Shown in pieces: positions 52,859-61,853 of a DNA stretch of 64,000 nt. Origin of the DNA: Ramlibacter sp. (GTDB taxonomy: Bacteria > Pseudomonadota > Gammaproteobacteria > Burkholderiales > Burkholderiaceae_C); the NCBI GenBank assembly GCA_016713005.1, contig JADJPY010000001.1, forward strand, positions 248,001 through 312,000, read 5' to 3'. Every line of letters starts with the position of its first letter. The stretch's first letter is position 1. The position numbers and the translations under genes were made by a program. The notes under the pieces were generated by a model. The model did not search any database and was not told the DNA's origin. It worked only from the letters and a program-made list of their open reading frames with translations.

Positions 52859-53491
52859 ATGGTTGGGTCTGGATTGTTTGCCGATGACGCCGGTGTCTGC
52901 CGTTGCACCTGGTGCGAGGCCACGCCGCTGTACCGGGCCTACCACGACACGGAATGGGGTTTCCCGGTGGCCGACGACCGGCGACTGTTCGAAAAGATCT
53001 GCCTGGAGGGTTTTCAGAGCGGCTTGAGCTGGCTGACCATCCTGAACAAGCGCGAGGGCTTCCGCCGGGGTTTTGCCAACTTCGAGGTGGACAAGCTTGC
53101 GCGCTTTGGCGAGAAGGACATCGAGCGCCTGGTGGGTGACGCCGGCATCGTGCGTCACCGCGGCAAGATCGTGTCGGCCATCAACAACGCGCACCGGGCG
53201 ATGGAGCTGCGCGACGAATTCGGCTCCCTGGCGGCGTACTTCTGGCGCCACGAGCCGGACGCGCGCAGCCGGCCGAAGCGCGTCACGCGCAAGGCCTTGC
53301 TGGCGATGACGACTTCGGCGGAATCGGTTGCCATCTCCAAGGACCTCAAGAAACGGGGCTGGAGCTTTGTAGGCCCCACCACCGTCTACGCCTTCATGCA
53401 GGCGATGGGCCTGGTCAATGACCACATCGAGGGCTGTCACGTGCGCGAGGCCGCGCTGGCCGCGCGCGCGAGGTTCAAGGCGCCGCGCTAG
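52859..53491 (+). CDS. tag: DNA-3-methyladenine glycosylase I
   Basis: A 210-residue base-excision enzyme removing 3-methyladenine. Motifs: CRCTWCEATPLYRAYHDTEWG (as CRCTW and YHDTEWGFPV, zinc Cys and His), EGFQSGLSWLTILNKREGFR (about residues 50-69) and the late zinc ligands in GLVNDHIEGCHVR. The ATG at 52859 has AAGGAGGAG before it. It follows the phosphatidyltransferase by 35 bases and may share its transcript without a functional link. Confidence 0.95.
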   Translation: MVGSGLFADDAGVCRCTWCEATPLYRAYHDTEWGFPVADDRRLFEKICLEGFQSGLSWLTILNKREGFRRGFANFEVDKLARFGEKDIERLVGDAGIVRHRGKIVSAINNAHRAMELRDEFGSLAAYFWRHEPDARSRPKRVTRKALLAMTTSAESVAISKDLKKRGWSFVGPTTVYAFMQAMGLVNDHIEGCHVREAALAARARFKAPR

Positions 53492-53534
53492 ACGCTGGCC
53501 CTGGGTTCCCGCCTTCGCGGCAACGGCGACGACT

Positions 53535-54642
53535 TCAGCCCCACATCTCCTGGGCCGTCTCCACCACCAGGCGCAGCTTGTTGCGCTGGTCTTCCACCGC
53601 GATGTTGTTGCCGTGCACCGTGCTGGAGAAGCCGCACTGCGGGCTCAGGGCCAGCTGTTCCATGGGCGCGTATTTCGCGGCTTCCTCGATGCGGCGCTTG
53701 AGCGCGTCCTTGCTCTCCAGCGCGCCGAACTTGGTGGTCACCAGGCCCAGCACCACGGTCTTGCCCTTGGGCAGGTAGCGCAGCGGCTTGAAGTCGCCCG
53801 AGCGGTCATCGTCGTACTCCATGAAATAGGCGTCGAGGTTCATTTCCTTGAGCAGGGCCTCGGCCACGGGCTCGTAGTTGCCGGCCGCAGCATGCGTGCT
53901 CTTGAAGTTGCCACGGCACAAGTGCATGGCCAGCAACATGCCGGCGGGCTTTTGCGCCACGACCTTGTTGATGAAGGCGGCGTAGCGGTGCGGCAGCTCG
54001 TCCGGATCGTCGCCCCGGCTGGCGGGCGGCTTCGCGCATCTTCTCGTCGCACAGATAGGCCAGGTTGGTGTCGTCCATCTGCACATAGGTGCAGCCAGCG
54101 GCGGCCAGGCTGCGCAGCTCGTCGCCATAGGCTTTGGCCACGTCGTCGTAGAACGCCGGGTCCAGCTCGGGGTAGGCGTCCTTGCTGATGCCGGCGCGCC
54201 CGCCACGGAAGTGCAGCATGGTGGGCGAGGGGATGGTGACCTTCGGGGTGCGTCCGGCACCCACCTGGCTCTTGAGGTACTGGAAGTCGGCGAGCTGGAT
54301 GTCCTTGACATGGCGCACCTTGTCAATCACGCGCATCACGGGCGGGGCCAGCTCCTGCGTGCCATCCGGCCTCTGGATGGTGACCGGGATGTCGGTCTTC
54401 ACGCCGCCGATCTGCTCCAGGAAATCGATATGGAAATAGGTGCGGCGGAACTCGCCGTCGGTGATGCTCTTGAGGCCCACGTCTTCCTGGAACTTGACGA
54501 TCTCTGCGATGGCCTTGTCTTCCACCGCGCGCAGCTGTTCGGGGGTGATGTCGCCCTTGGCCTTCTGTTCGCGGGCCTCCAGCAGGTACTGGGGTCGCAG
54601 GAAGCTGCCGACATGGTCGAAACGGGCGGGAAGCTGGGTCAT
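53535..54642 (-). pseudogene. MetE-like (cobalamin-independent methionine synthase family) gene with a frameshift
   Basis: The gene starts at 54642 (MTQLPARFDHVGSFLRP) and reads normally through SITDGEFRR, HFRGGRAGISKDAYPEL and CTYVQMDDTNLAYLCDEKM. At the run of four C at 54013-54016 the frame shifts by one base; the remainder (RGNFKSTHAAAGNYEPVAE, ALSPQCGFSSTVHGN) continues in another frame to 53535. One extra base explains it and gives 368 residues. The zinc ligands MHLCRGNF and QCGFS are intact. This short group corresponds to the C-terminal half of MetE and acts as a methyl- or alkyl-thiol transferase; the exact reaction is unknown. A sequence error in the G run is likelier than decay. 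It is divergent from vanA. Confidence 0.85.
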
Positions 54643-54760
54643 GGGATGTCTCCGGTGATGATCTGGGAGGATGTTAAAACATGGCTTTGCCGGGTTATTG
54701 AATACAGGAATAGCTGATTTATGCCAAAAAACGGACGATCAGCTTGATTTTCGGTGATTT

Positions 54761-54770
54761 ATGTATACAT
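54761..54770. promoter_or_regulatory. ATGTATACAT palindrome before vanA
   Basis: A 10-base palindrome with a GTATAC centre, 9 bases before the vanA start. VanR-type GntR regulators bind GTATAC-centred sites, and a GntR gene follows vanA, so it may be the operator. A second, weaker inverted repeat (AGCTGAT ... ATCAGCT) lies at 54712-54744. Confidence 0.5.
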
Positions 54771-54779
54771 TGCGTATCC

Positions 54780-55922
54780 ATGAAAAACACCAAGCCTTCG
54801 TTTCCCCTCAACGCGTGGTACGCCGCTGCCTACGATGTGGAAGTCGGTCGCCAATTGCTGGCCCGCACCGTCTGCAAGCAGAAGCTGGTGATGTTCCGTC
54901 GCACCGACGGTCAGGTGGCCGTGCTGGAAGACGCCTGCTGGCACCGTCTGCTGCCGCTGTCCATGGGTCGCCTGGACGGTGACGAGGTAACCTGCGGCTA
55001 CCACGGGCTGGTCTACAACGCCCAGGGCCGCTGCACGCACATGCCCAGCCAGGAGACGCTCAACCCGTCGGCCTGCGTGCGCAGCTTTCCGGCCATTGAG
55101 AAGCACCGCTTTGTCTGGGTCTGGCCCGGCGACCCGGCCAAGGCCGACCCGTCGCTGGTGCCCGACATGCACTGGAACGACGACCCGGCCTGGGCCGGGG
55201 ACGGCAAGCTGATCACGGTGAAGTGCGATTACCGCCTGGTGGTGGACAACCTGATGGACCTGACGCACGAGACCTTTGTGCACGGTTCCAGCATCGGCCA
55301 GAGGGCGGTTGCCGAAGCGCCGTTCGTCGCCACCCATGGCGATCGAACCGCCACCGTGACCCGGTGGATGGAGAACATCGATGCCCCGCCGTTCTGGGCT
55401 GGGCAAATCATGCAGGCCAGGGGTTACGCGGGCAAAGTGGACCGCTGGCAGATCATCCGCTTCGAGGCGCCGTGCACCGTGGTCATCGACGTGGGCGTGG
55501 CCGAGGCCGGCACAGGCGCTGTTCCACAGGAATGGCGAGGCACGCGCGAGGGTGCGGGCACCCAGGGCGACCCGTCGCTGAGTGACCGCAGCCGGGGCGT
55601 GAACGGCTACGTGTTGAACACCATCACCCCCGAGACCGACGGCACCTGCCACTATTTCTGGGCCTTCGCCCGCAACTATTGCCTGGGTGAGCAGCGCCTG
55701 ACGCACCAGCTGCGCGAGGGCGTGGCCGGCATCTTCCGCGAAGACGAACTCGTGCTCGAGGCGCAGCAGCAGGCCATCAACGAGCACCCCGATCACCAGT
55801 TCTACAACCTCAATATCGACGCCGGTTCGATGTGGGCACGGCGCCTGATCGATGCCATGGTGGCCAGGGAGCGCAGCCAGGGCGGTGGCGCCCCGGTGAT
55901 CCCGATCCGCCGCAGCGCCTGA
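54780..55922 (+). CDS. vanA: Vanillate O-demethylase oxygenase subunit (Rieske type)
   Basis: A 380-residue Rieske oxygenase that would convert vanillate to protocatechuate and formaldehyde. The Rieske cluster ligands are in ACWHRLLPLSMGRL and TCGYHGLVYN (about residues 53-75). The mononuclear iron site is in DNLMDLTHETFVHGSSIG (Asp and two His). The ATG at 54780 (MKNTKPSFP) fits the family start. Electrons come from the reductase two genes downstream. Specificity for vanillate is inferred from overall resemblance and the vanB partner. Confidence 0.9.
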   Translation: MKNTKPSFPLNAWYAAAYDVEVGRQLLARTVCKQKLVMFRRTDGQVAVLEDACWHRLLPLSMGRLDGDEVTCGYHGLVYNAQGRCTHMPSQETLNPSACVRSFPAIEKHRFVWVWPGDPAKADPSLVPDMHWNDDPAWAGDGKLITVKCDYRLVVDNLMDLTHETFVHGSSIGQRAVAEAPFVATHGDRTATVTRWMENIDAPPFWAGQIMQARGYAGKVDRWQIIRFEAPCTVVIDVGVAEAGTGAVPQEWRGTREGAGTQGDPSLSDRSRGVNGYVLNTITPETDGTCHYFWAFARNYCLGEQRLTHQLREGVAGIFREDELVLEAQQQAINEHPDHQFYNLNIDAGSMWARRLIDAMVARERSQGGGAPVIPIRRSA

Positions 55923-55936
55923 GCGAGGGAACAGTC

Positions 55937-56725
55937 ATGGCAATTGCTACAACTTTGATAGCGGGTCAACAAGACGAGACGGGGGCTGCAGGCCAATTTG
56001 GCACTGAAAGCGCCCAGGTGAGGGCCCAGTTGCGGCTGCGCGAGATGATTCTGGCGGGCGAGTTGCCCGGAGGCACGCGCATCGCCGAGCTGAGCATCGT
56101 CGAAAAGCTGGGCGTGTCGCGCACACCGATCCGTGCGGCGCTGATGCGGCTGGAGCAGGAGGGCCTGATCGAGAGCCTGCCCAACGGCGGCTATGCGGTG
56201 CGCACGTTCTCCGAACGCGACGTGTCCGAAGCCATCGAACTGCGCGGCACCATCGAAGGACTCGCAGCGCGCCTCGCCGCTGAGCGGGGCGTGGCGCCGG
56301 TGGTGATGGGCGAGGCGCGCGAGTGCCTCAATCGCATCGACGACGTTCTCAAGCAGCCTGCGTTGAGCGACGAGGACTTCTCGGCCTACGTCAAGCTGAA
56401 TGAGCGCTTTCACGGCCTGCTTGGCGAGCTGGCGGGCAGCGCCTTCATGGCGCGGGAACTGGAGCGCGTGGCCAGCCTGCCGTTTGCCTCGCCGTCGGGC
56501 TTTGTCGTGGTCCAGGCCAACTCGCCGCAGGCGCGCGACATGCTGATCGTGGCGCAGGACCAGCACTGGCAGGTGCTGGACGCCATCGATCGCCGCGAGG
56601 GCGCCCGCGCCGACGCCCTGATGCGCGAGCACTCGCGCATCGCCCAGCGCAACCTGCGCGAAGCCGTCAAGAGCCATGACCTGGACCAGATGCCCGGTGT
56701 GCGGCTGATCCGCAAGCGCAGCTGA
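55937..56725 (+). CDS. GntR-family (FCD) regulator between vanA and vanB
   Basis: A 262-residue regulator. The winged helix runs from about residue 30 to 95 (LRLREMILAGELPGGTRIAEL, as LREMILAGELPGG; LGVSRTPIRAALMRLEQEGLI; GYAVRTFSERDVSEAIELR, as GGYAVRTF), and the FCD domain follows (LNERFHGLLGELAGSAF, REHSRIAQRNL). It starts 14 bases after vanA. Vanillate operons are often controlled by a VanR of this type, so that is inferred. A full copy of the dispersed repeat forms codons 4 to about 24, giving a non-conserved N-terminus (TTLIAGQQDETGAAGQF). Confidence 0.88.
   Translation: MAIATTLIAGQQDETGAAGQFGTESAQVRAQLRLREMILAGELPGGTRIAELSIVEKLGVSRTPIRAALMRLEQEGLIESLPNGGYAVRTFSERDVSEAIELRGTIEGLAARLAAERGVAPVVMGEARECLNRIDDVLKQPALSDEDFSAYVKLNERFHGLLGELAGSAFMARELERVASLPFASPSGFVVVQANSPQARDMLIVAQDQHWQVLDAIDRREGARADALMREHSRIAQRNLREAVKSHDLDQMPGVRLIRKRS
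55946..56009 (+). repeat. Dispersed 64-bp repeat, full copy, forming the 5' codons of the gntR gene
   Basis: Core GCTACAACTTTGATAGC and tail GGGGGCTGCAGGCCAATTTG then GCACTGAA. The start codon at 55937 lies directly before it, and the gene reads through it. Confidence 0.75.
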
Positions 56726-56747
56726 TTCACAAAACCGAAGATCCGCC

Positions 56748-57716
56748 ATGAAAAGCAGCCAGACCTGGGTCGACGCCCACGTGCAGTCCATTCGCGACCT
56801 CACGCCCACCGTGCGTGAGTTCAGCATCCGGCCAACCGAGGGGCCGTTGCCCTATGCGCCGGGCAGCCATCTGCAACTGGAGGTGATGGTCCATGGCCGG
56901 CCTCAGGTCCGCTCGTATTCGCTGGTGGGTGCGCCCGATGGCGAGTGCTATCGCATTGCCGTGAAGCGGCTGGACGACGGCAAGGGCGGCTCGCTGGCCA
57001 TGTGGCAGCTGGCCCAGGGCGACCGGCTGCGCATCAGCGAACCGCAGAACCATTTCCCGTTGGCCTGGGACGCGCCGGCCTGCCTGCTGGTGGCGGGCGG
57101 GATTGGCATCACGCCTCTGGTGGGCATGGCGCAGGCGTTGTTGGCCCGCGGGACACGGTTGCGCATGGTGTACGGCGTGCGTTCGGCAGATGAACTGGCC
57201 TATGCGGGCGAACTGAAGCAGGCCCTGGGCGACGCATTGGTCACATCAGTGGGTCAAAAGATCGAATTTGCCGCCGAGATCGCCTCACTGCCTGCGGGCA
57301 CCCAGTTGTATGTCTGTGGCCCGGCCCACATGCTGGATGCAGTGCGTCGGGCCTGGGCGCTGGCAGGCCGGCCGATGGCGGATCTGCGCTACGAAACCTT
57401 TGGCAGCAGCGGCCGCTTCGCCCCACAGGCCTTCCGTTTGCAGATTCCCCGGCACCAGCTGGACATCATGGTGCCTGCAGACTGCAGCCTGCTGGACGCG
57501 CTGGAGGGCGCAGGCGTGCAGACGCTTCACGAATGCAAAAGGGGAGAGTGTGGCCTGTGTGCCATGGACGTGGTAGCCGTGGACGGCGCGATCGACCACC
57601 GCGATGTGTATCTGAGCGAGCACGAGAAGCAGGCAAACAGCCGGATCTGTGCATGCGTCTCCCGTGTGGTGGGCAGCGTCACGCTCGACTCAGCCTGGCG
57701 GCCGGACAAACTATGA
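56748..57716 (+). CDS. vanB: Vanillate O-demethylase reductase subunit
   Basis: A 322-residue class IA reductase. FMN/FAD domain at the N-terminus (HGRPQVRSYSLVGAP), NAD domain (LLVAGGIGITPLVGMAQ, about residues 113-130; YVCGPAHML) and a C-terminal plant-type 2Fe-2S domain with cysteines in CKRGECGLC (about 263-271) and ICACVSRV. It passes electrons from NADH to VanA. The GntR gene is placed between vanA and vanB, which is less usual. Confidence 0.92.
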   Translation: MKSSQTWVDAHVQSIRDLTPTVREFSIRPTEGPLPYAPGSHLQLEVMVHGRPQVRSYSLVGAPDGECYRIAVKRLDDGKGGSLAMWQLAQGDRLRISEPQNHFPLAWDAPACLLVAGGIGITPLVGMAQALLARGTRLRMVYGVRSADELAYAGELKQALGDALVTSVGQKIEFAAEIASLPAGTQLYVCGPAHMLDAVRRAWALAGRPMADLRYETFGSSGRFAPQAFRLQIPRHQLDIMVPADCSLLDALEGAGVQTLHECKRGECGLCAMDVVAVDGAIDHRDVYLSEHEKQANSRICACVSRVVGSVTLDSAWRPDKL

Positions 57717-57882
57717 GAAATTTGGATAGCCTGAGTCAGGATATAGCGAAATTGCATATCTGATAGAGCGTTGTCCCGATTCTCCCGGGCACCGTCCTGG
57801 CACAGAATGCAAAAGTTCCGATAGCGTCGGCCGCGGCCGGTGCTGACCGTTGAATCCTTAAACCCGATAACCGGAGACTGCC
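57717..57882 (+). promoter_or_regulatory. Leader region between vanB and the TRAP operon
   Basis: 166 bases without a gene. At 57740-57760 GATAT and ATATC bracket an 11-base middle that is itself partly symmetrical (GC near both ends), in an AT-rich patch unlike the surrounding sequence; this may be an operator. A CCGGAGA ribosome site lies just before the next ATG. No terminator was seen, so read-through from vanB is possible. Confidence 0.35.
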
Positions 57883-58911
57883 ATGAACAAGAGATCATTC
57901 GTCAAGACGGCTGTGGCCGTGGCCGCCCTGTGTGCCGGCGGCCACGCCATGGCGCAGACCGTCACGCTGCGTTTGCACCAGATGCTGCCCCAGCAGGCGA
58001 CCATTCCGGCCAAGGCGCTGATTCCCTGGGCCCAGAAGGTCGAGAAGGATTCGGGTGGCCGCATCAAGGTGCAGTTGTTCCACGCGATGCAACTTGGCGG
58101 CACGCCCCCGCAACTGTTTGACCAGGCCAAGGACGGCGTGGTGGACCTGACCTGGACGGTGCTGGGCTACACGCCGGGCCGCTTCAACAAATCGGAAGTG
58201 TTCGAGTTGCCCTTCATGAGCGGCAACGCCGAGCAGTCGTCGCGCGCGTTCTGGGAATATGTCGAGAAGTATGCGGCCGACGAGTTCAAGGACGTCAAGC
58301 TGGTGGCCGTGCACACCCACGGTCCCGGGCTGTTCCACACCAAGACGCCGGTGACGGGGCTGGAAAGCCTGCGCGGCATGAAGATCCGCGGCGGTTCGCG
58401 CGTCATCAGCAACATGCTGACCAAGCTGGGCGCCACGCCGGTGGGCATGCCGGTGCCTGCGGTGACCGACGCGTTGTCCAAGGGCGTGATCGAAGGCACT
58501 ACCATCCCCTGGGAAGTGACACCCGCGCTGAAGGTCAGCGAGCTCGTCAAGAACCACACCACTTTTGCCGGCAAGGAAGGGCTGTACACGCAGACCTTTG
58601 CCTTCTCGATGAACAAGGCTTCCTACGACAAGCTGCCGGCCGACCTGAAGAAGGTCATTGACGCCAACTCCGGCATTGAAACGGCCGCCATGTTTGGCCG
58701 CGCCATGGACGATGGGGACAAGGCGGGCCGCGAGATTGCTGTCAAGGCCGGCAACAACATCGTGGCGCTGGACGTCGCCGAGACCCAGCGCTGGCGCCGC
58801 ACGGCCTCGACGGTGGAAACCGACTGGATTGCCGAAATGAAGGGCAAGAACATCGACGGCGCCAAGCTGGTGTCCGAAGCCCGGGCGCTGATCGCCAAAT
58901 ACCAGAAGTAA
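57883..58911 (+). CDS. dctP: TRAP substrate-binding protein (DctP family) downstream of van genes
   Basis: A 342-residue periplasmic receptor with signal peptide (about residues 1-24, ending GGHAMA). LRGMKIRGGSRVISNMLTKLG carries the ligand arginine (block KIRGGSRVISNML), and PVPAVTDALSKGVIEGTTIPW is the family domain. GYTPGRF is shared with the receptor at 11850. Position behind vanAB suggests an aromatic acid, but some relatives take other carboxylates. Confidence 0.9.
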   Translation: MNKRSFVKTAVAVAALCAGGHAMAQTVTLRLHQMLPQQATIPAKALIPWAQKVEKDSGGRIKVQLFHAMQLGGTPPQLFDQAKDGVVDLTWTVLGYTPGRFNKSEVFELPFMSGNAEQSSRAFWEYVEKYAADEFKDVKLVAVHTHGPGLFHTKTPVTGLESLRGMKIRGGSRVISNMLTKLGATPVGMPVPAVTDALSKGVIEGTTIPWEVTPALKVSELVKNHTTFAGKEGLYTQTFAFSMNKASYDKLPADLKKVIDANSGIETAAMFGRAMDDGDKAGREIAVKAGNNIVALDVAETQRWRRTASTVETDWIAEMKGKNIDGAKLVSEARALIAKYQK

Positions 58912-58941
58912 GCCACCCGCGATAATCCGCGCAGGCGGCTT

Positions 58942-58959
58942 GCCGCCCCTTCGGGCGGC
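58942..58959 (+). promoter_or_regulatory. Stem-loop between dctP and dctQ
   Basis: GCCGCCC-CTTC-GGGCGGC, a perfect 7-bp stem with a four-base loop, preceded by a smaller overlapping GGCGGC/GCCGCC pair. No T-run follows. The first TRAP operon of the window also has a stem-loop at this place (11820-11838). Confidence 0.6.
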
Positions 58960-59032
58960 TTCACCCATATCGGTTGCCCCTCGTCTCCCTGCTGGCGGCG
59001 GGCAACCGGACAAACACTACAGTGGTGACGAA

Positions 59033-59509
59033 TTGAAAGTCCTCTCTCTTCTGGCCAGGGTCTGCGCGGTTCTGGCGGGCGTGATCCTGACTGCCATCAC
59101 GCTGGTGACCTGTTTCAGCCTGATCGGCCGCAACACCATCGGCGTCACCCTCGTCGGTGACTATGAACTCACCGCCGTGGCAGCAGGCGCGGCAGTCGCT
59201 CTGTTTCTGCCTTGGTGCCAGGTCAAGCGCGAGAACATCATCGTGGACTTCTTTACCGCCCGCATGTCCGACGCGTTCAACAGCAAGCTCGACCGTCTGG
59301 GCAGCCTGGTGCTGGCCGCCGTCATGCTGTTGCTGGCCTGGCGCACCGGCGTTGGGGGCATCAGCGCCTTCAAGGCCAACTCCACGTCCATGATGCTTGG
59401 CTTTCCGGAATGGGTGGTCTACGCCGCGATGGTGCCGCCCATGATCCTCACCGCCGTGATTGCATTGGCCCAGACTGTTGCCGGCAATTTCGAGGAGCAG
59501 GGCCAATGA
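59033..59509 (+). CDS. dctQ: TRAP transporter small permease (DctQ)
   Basis: About 158 residues with four membrane helices and the loop FLPWCQVKRENIIVDFF typical of DctQ. The start is uncertain: no ATG is well placed, so the TTG at 59033 (KVLSLLARVCAVLAG following) is used because it begins just before the first helix. It overlaps dctM by 4 bases (ATGA). Confidence 0.8.
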   Translation: MKVLSLLARVCAVLAGVILTAITLVTCFSLIGRNTIGVTLVGDYELTAVAAGAAVALFLPWCQVKRENIIVDFFTARMSDAFNSKLDRLGSLVLAAVMLLLAWRTGVGGISAFKANSTSMMLGFPEWVVYAAMVPPMILTAVIALAQTVAGNFEEQGQ

Positions 59510-60825
59510 GTTCCCTTTCGCTGGCGGGCCTCATATTTGCCTGCATGCTGGTGCTGATGGTCATTCGCGTCCCGATCGCGGTGGCGATGTTCGTGGCCGG
59601 GTGCTTTGGCTACCTGTATCAGATGGGTACGGCGCCTTTCTTCAACAACCTCAACGGACTCGCATTCGCCCGGTTTGCCAGTTACGACCTGTCCGTGATC
59701 CCGCTGTTCATCCTGATGGGCAACTTTGCGACACAGGGCGGTATTTCAAAAGCGCTGTTCGAATTCGCCAGTTCCGTGATGGCGCGCTTCCGTGGCGGAT
59801 TGGCCATGGCCGCCGTCATGGCCAGCGCGGCATTCGGGGCCATCTGCGGCTCATCAATTGCCACGGCGGCCACCATCACCTCGGTGGCTTTGCCCGAGAT
59901 GAAGCGGCATGGCTATTCCGGGCGCCTCGCCACAGGCACGCTGGCGGCCGGCGGCACTTTGGGCATCCTGATTCCCCCGTCGGTCCCGCTGGTGATCTAT
60001 GCGATCCTGACGGAGCAGAACATCGCCAAGCTGTTTGCTGCAGCCACCATTCCCGGCATCATTGCGATGTGTGGTTACATGATCGCCATCGCGGTCTACG
60101 TGCGTCTGTTTCCCGGGCATGCGCCCGAGCATGACGAAGACCGCCCGCGCATGGAGCTGAGCGCAGTGTTCAAGATTGCGCCCATCGCCATCATCTTCAT
60201 GATCGTGTTTGGCGGCATCTATGGCGGCCTGTTCACACCTACCGAGGGAGCCGGGGTGGGCGCGGCCAGCACCTTCGTGGCGGCCCTCATGAGGCGCGAG
60301 CTCACGCTTGCCAAAATCAGGCATTGCTTCTACGCCACGGCCAGCGCCAGCGCCATGATTTTCCTGATCTTCATTGGTGCCGACATGATGAATGCCGCGC
60401 TGGCTCTGACCCAGGTGCCAGCGCAGCTCGCCGGCGTCATCAAGGGCTGGGGTGTGGCACCTGTGCTGGTGGTGTCGGGCATCCTGCTGTTCTACGTCGT
60501 GCTGGGCGCCGTGATGGACGAGCTGTCGATGATCCTGCTGACGATCCCGATCTTCTTCCCGGTGGTGATGGGGCTGGATTTCGGCATGCCGGCGGAATCG
60601 GTGGCGATCTGGTTCGGCATCATGGTGCTGATGACCGTGGGCTTTGGCCTGCTGGCGCCTCCGGTCGGCCTGAACGTGTACGTGGTCAACGGCATGGCCA
60701 AGGACGTGCCCATCGCCGAGAGCTACAAGGGCGTGATGCCTTTCCTGGTGAGCGATGTGCTGCGCACCATCCTGCTCCTGGTCTTTCCGCCGATTTCACT
60801 CTGGCTGGTCAAGTTCGTGGGGTAG
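59506..60825 (+). CDS. dctM: TRAP transporter large permease (DctM)
   Basis: A 439-residue protein with about twelve helices. Landmarks FILMGNFATQGGISKAL, AAFGAICGSSIATAATITSVA, GGTLGILIPPSVPLVIYAIL and GFGLLAPPVGLNVYVVNG. Its start is fixed by the overlap with dctQ. It resembles the permease at 9987 closely in these blocks, as the two receptors also resemble each other, so the two TRAP systems may be paralogues. Confidence 0.93.
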   Translation: MSSLSLAGLIFACMLVLMVIRVPIAVAMFVAGCFGYLYQMGTAPFFNNLNGLAFARFASYDLSVIPLFILMGNFATQGGISKALFEFASSVMARFRGGLAMAAVMASAAFGAICGSSIATAATITSVALPEMKRHGYSGRLATGTLAAGGTLGILIPPSVPLVIYAILTEQNIAKLFAAATIPGIIAMCGYMIAIAVYVRLFPGHAPEHDEDRPRMELSAVFKIAPIAIIFMIVFGGIYGGLFTPTEGAGVGAASTFVAALMRRELTLAKIRHCFYATASASAMIFLIFIGADMMNAALALTQVPAQLAGVIKGWGVAPVLVVSGILLFYVVLGAVMDELSMILLTIPIFFPVVMGLDFGMPAESVAIWFGIMVLMTVGFGLLAPPVGLNVYVVNGMAKDVPIAESYKGVMPFLVSDVLRTILLLVFPPISLWLVKFVG

Positions 60826-60832
60826 CGCCGGC

Positions 60833-61825
60833 GTGTCGCGCTTACGCGTTCATGGCCTGAGCCGGCGCACCGTGGTGTTGGGCGGTTTGGCGGCTGCAAC
60901 GGCGTGGACTGCCAATGCCCAGACTGGCTTTCCGTCGCGCAGCCTTCGGGTCATCGTCCCATTTGCCGCCGGTGGCGTTGGCGACCTGACGGCGCGGGTG
61001 GTGAGCCAAAGGCTGGGCGAGTTGCTGGCCCAGCCGGTGGTTGTCGAGAACCGACCGGGCGCTGGAGGGGTGGTGGCGGGCGAACTGGTGGCCCAAGCGG
61101 AGCCCGACGGACACACGTTGTTGCTCATGTCCAATGGAACGGCGGTGAGTGCCGGGCTTTTCAGGTCCCTGCCGTTTGACACCATCCGCGATTTCACGCC
61201 AGTGTCCACACTGGGACACTTTGACATCGCGATCCTCGCCCCCGCCGACTCGACCTTCCGTACGCTGGGCGATGTGGTGGCATTTGCCAAGGGCCATCCC
61301 GGAAAGCTCAATCTGGGCAGCGTCAATCTGGGCAGCACGCAGCATCTGACCGCCGAATTGTTCAAGAGCACGGCGGGCGTGGATGCACAGGTGGTTCCGT
61401 TCAACGGCACTCCGGCACTCGTCGGGGCACTGCGCAGCCGTCAGGTGGATATCGCGGTCGAGATCCTGGGGCCGGTGCTGCCGCAGGTCCGGGCGGGCGC
61501 GCTGCGTGTGCTGGCCGTGACCGGCGATCGGCGGTCCCCCGTGATGCCCGAGGTGCCCACGGCCATTGAAGCGGGCGTCACGGGACTGACGGCGTCGTCC
61601 TGGAATGCGCTGGCCGTGCCGTCCCGAACACCCAGGGCAACCGTCGACCAGCTGCACCGGGCCATAGTCGCCACCTTGGCCGACGCCGACGTCCAGAAGA
61701 AGTTGCGCGACCTCAATGTCGAGGCGCGTTCCAGCTCACCTGAGCAGGCTTCGGCGCTGCTGGCAGCCGACATCCGCAGATGGGGCGAGGTGATCGTGCG
61801 CGCCAGGATCCCGCTGCAGCAGTAG
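60833..61825 (+). CDS. Bug/TctC-family periplasmic receptor in a TRAP operon
   Basis: About 330 residues with a twin-arginine-like signal (LSRRTVVLGGLAAATAWTANA). Bug motifs VIVPFAAGGVGDLTARVVSQ, VENRPGAGGVVAGEL and the PFNGTPALVGALRSRQVD binding block. The start is GTG at 60833, 7 bases after the dctM stop; no ATG is close by. It sits directly behind a complete TRAP system although Bug receptors normally serve another transporter type. Confidence 0.85.
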   Translation: MSRLRVHGLSRRTVVLGGLAAATAWTANAQTGFPSRSLRVIVPFAAGGVGDLTARVVSQRLGELLAQPVVVENRPGAGGVVAGELVAQAEPDGHTLLLMSNGTAVSAGLFRSLPFDTIRDFTPVSTLGHFDIAILAPADSTFRTLGDVVAFAKGHPGKLNLGSVNLGSTQHLTAELFKSTAGVDAQVVPFNGTPALVGALRSRQVDIAVEILGPVLPQVRAGALRVLAVTGDRRSPVMPEVPTAIEAGVTGLTASSWNALAVPSRTPRATVDQLHRAIVATLADADVQKKLRDLNVEARSSSPEQASALLAADIRRWGEVIVRARIPLQQ

Positions 61826-61853
61826 TCCTGCGGCCACATACGGAGGTACCTCA

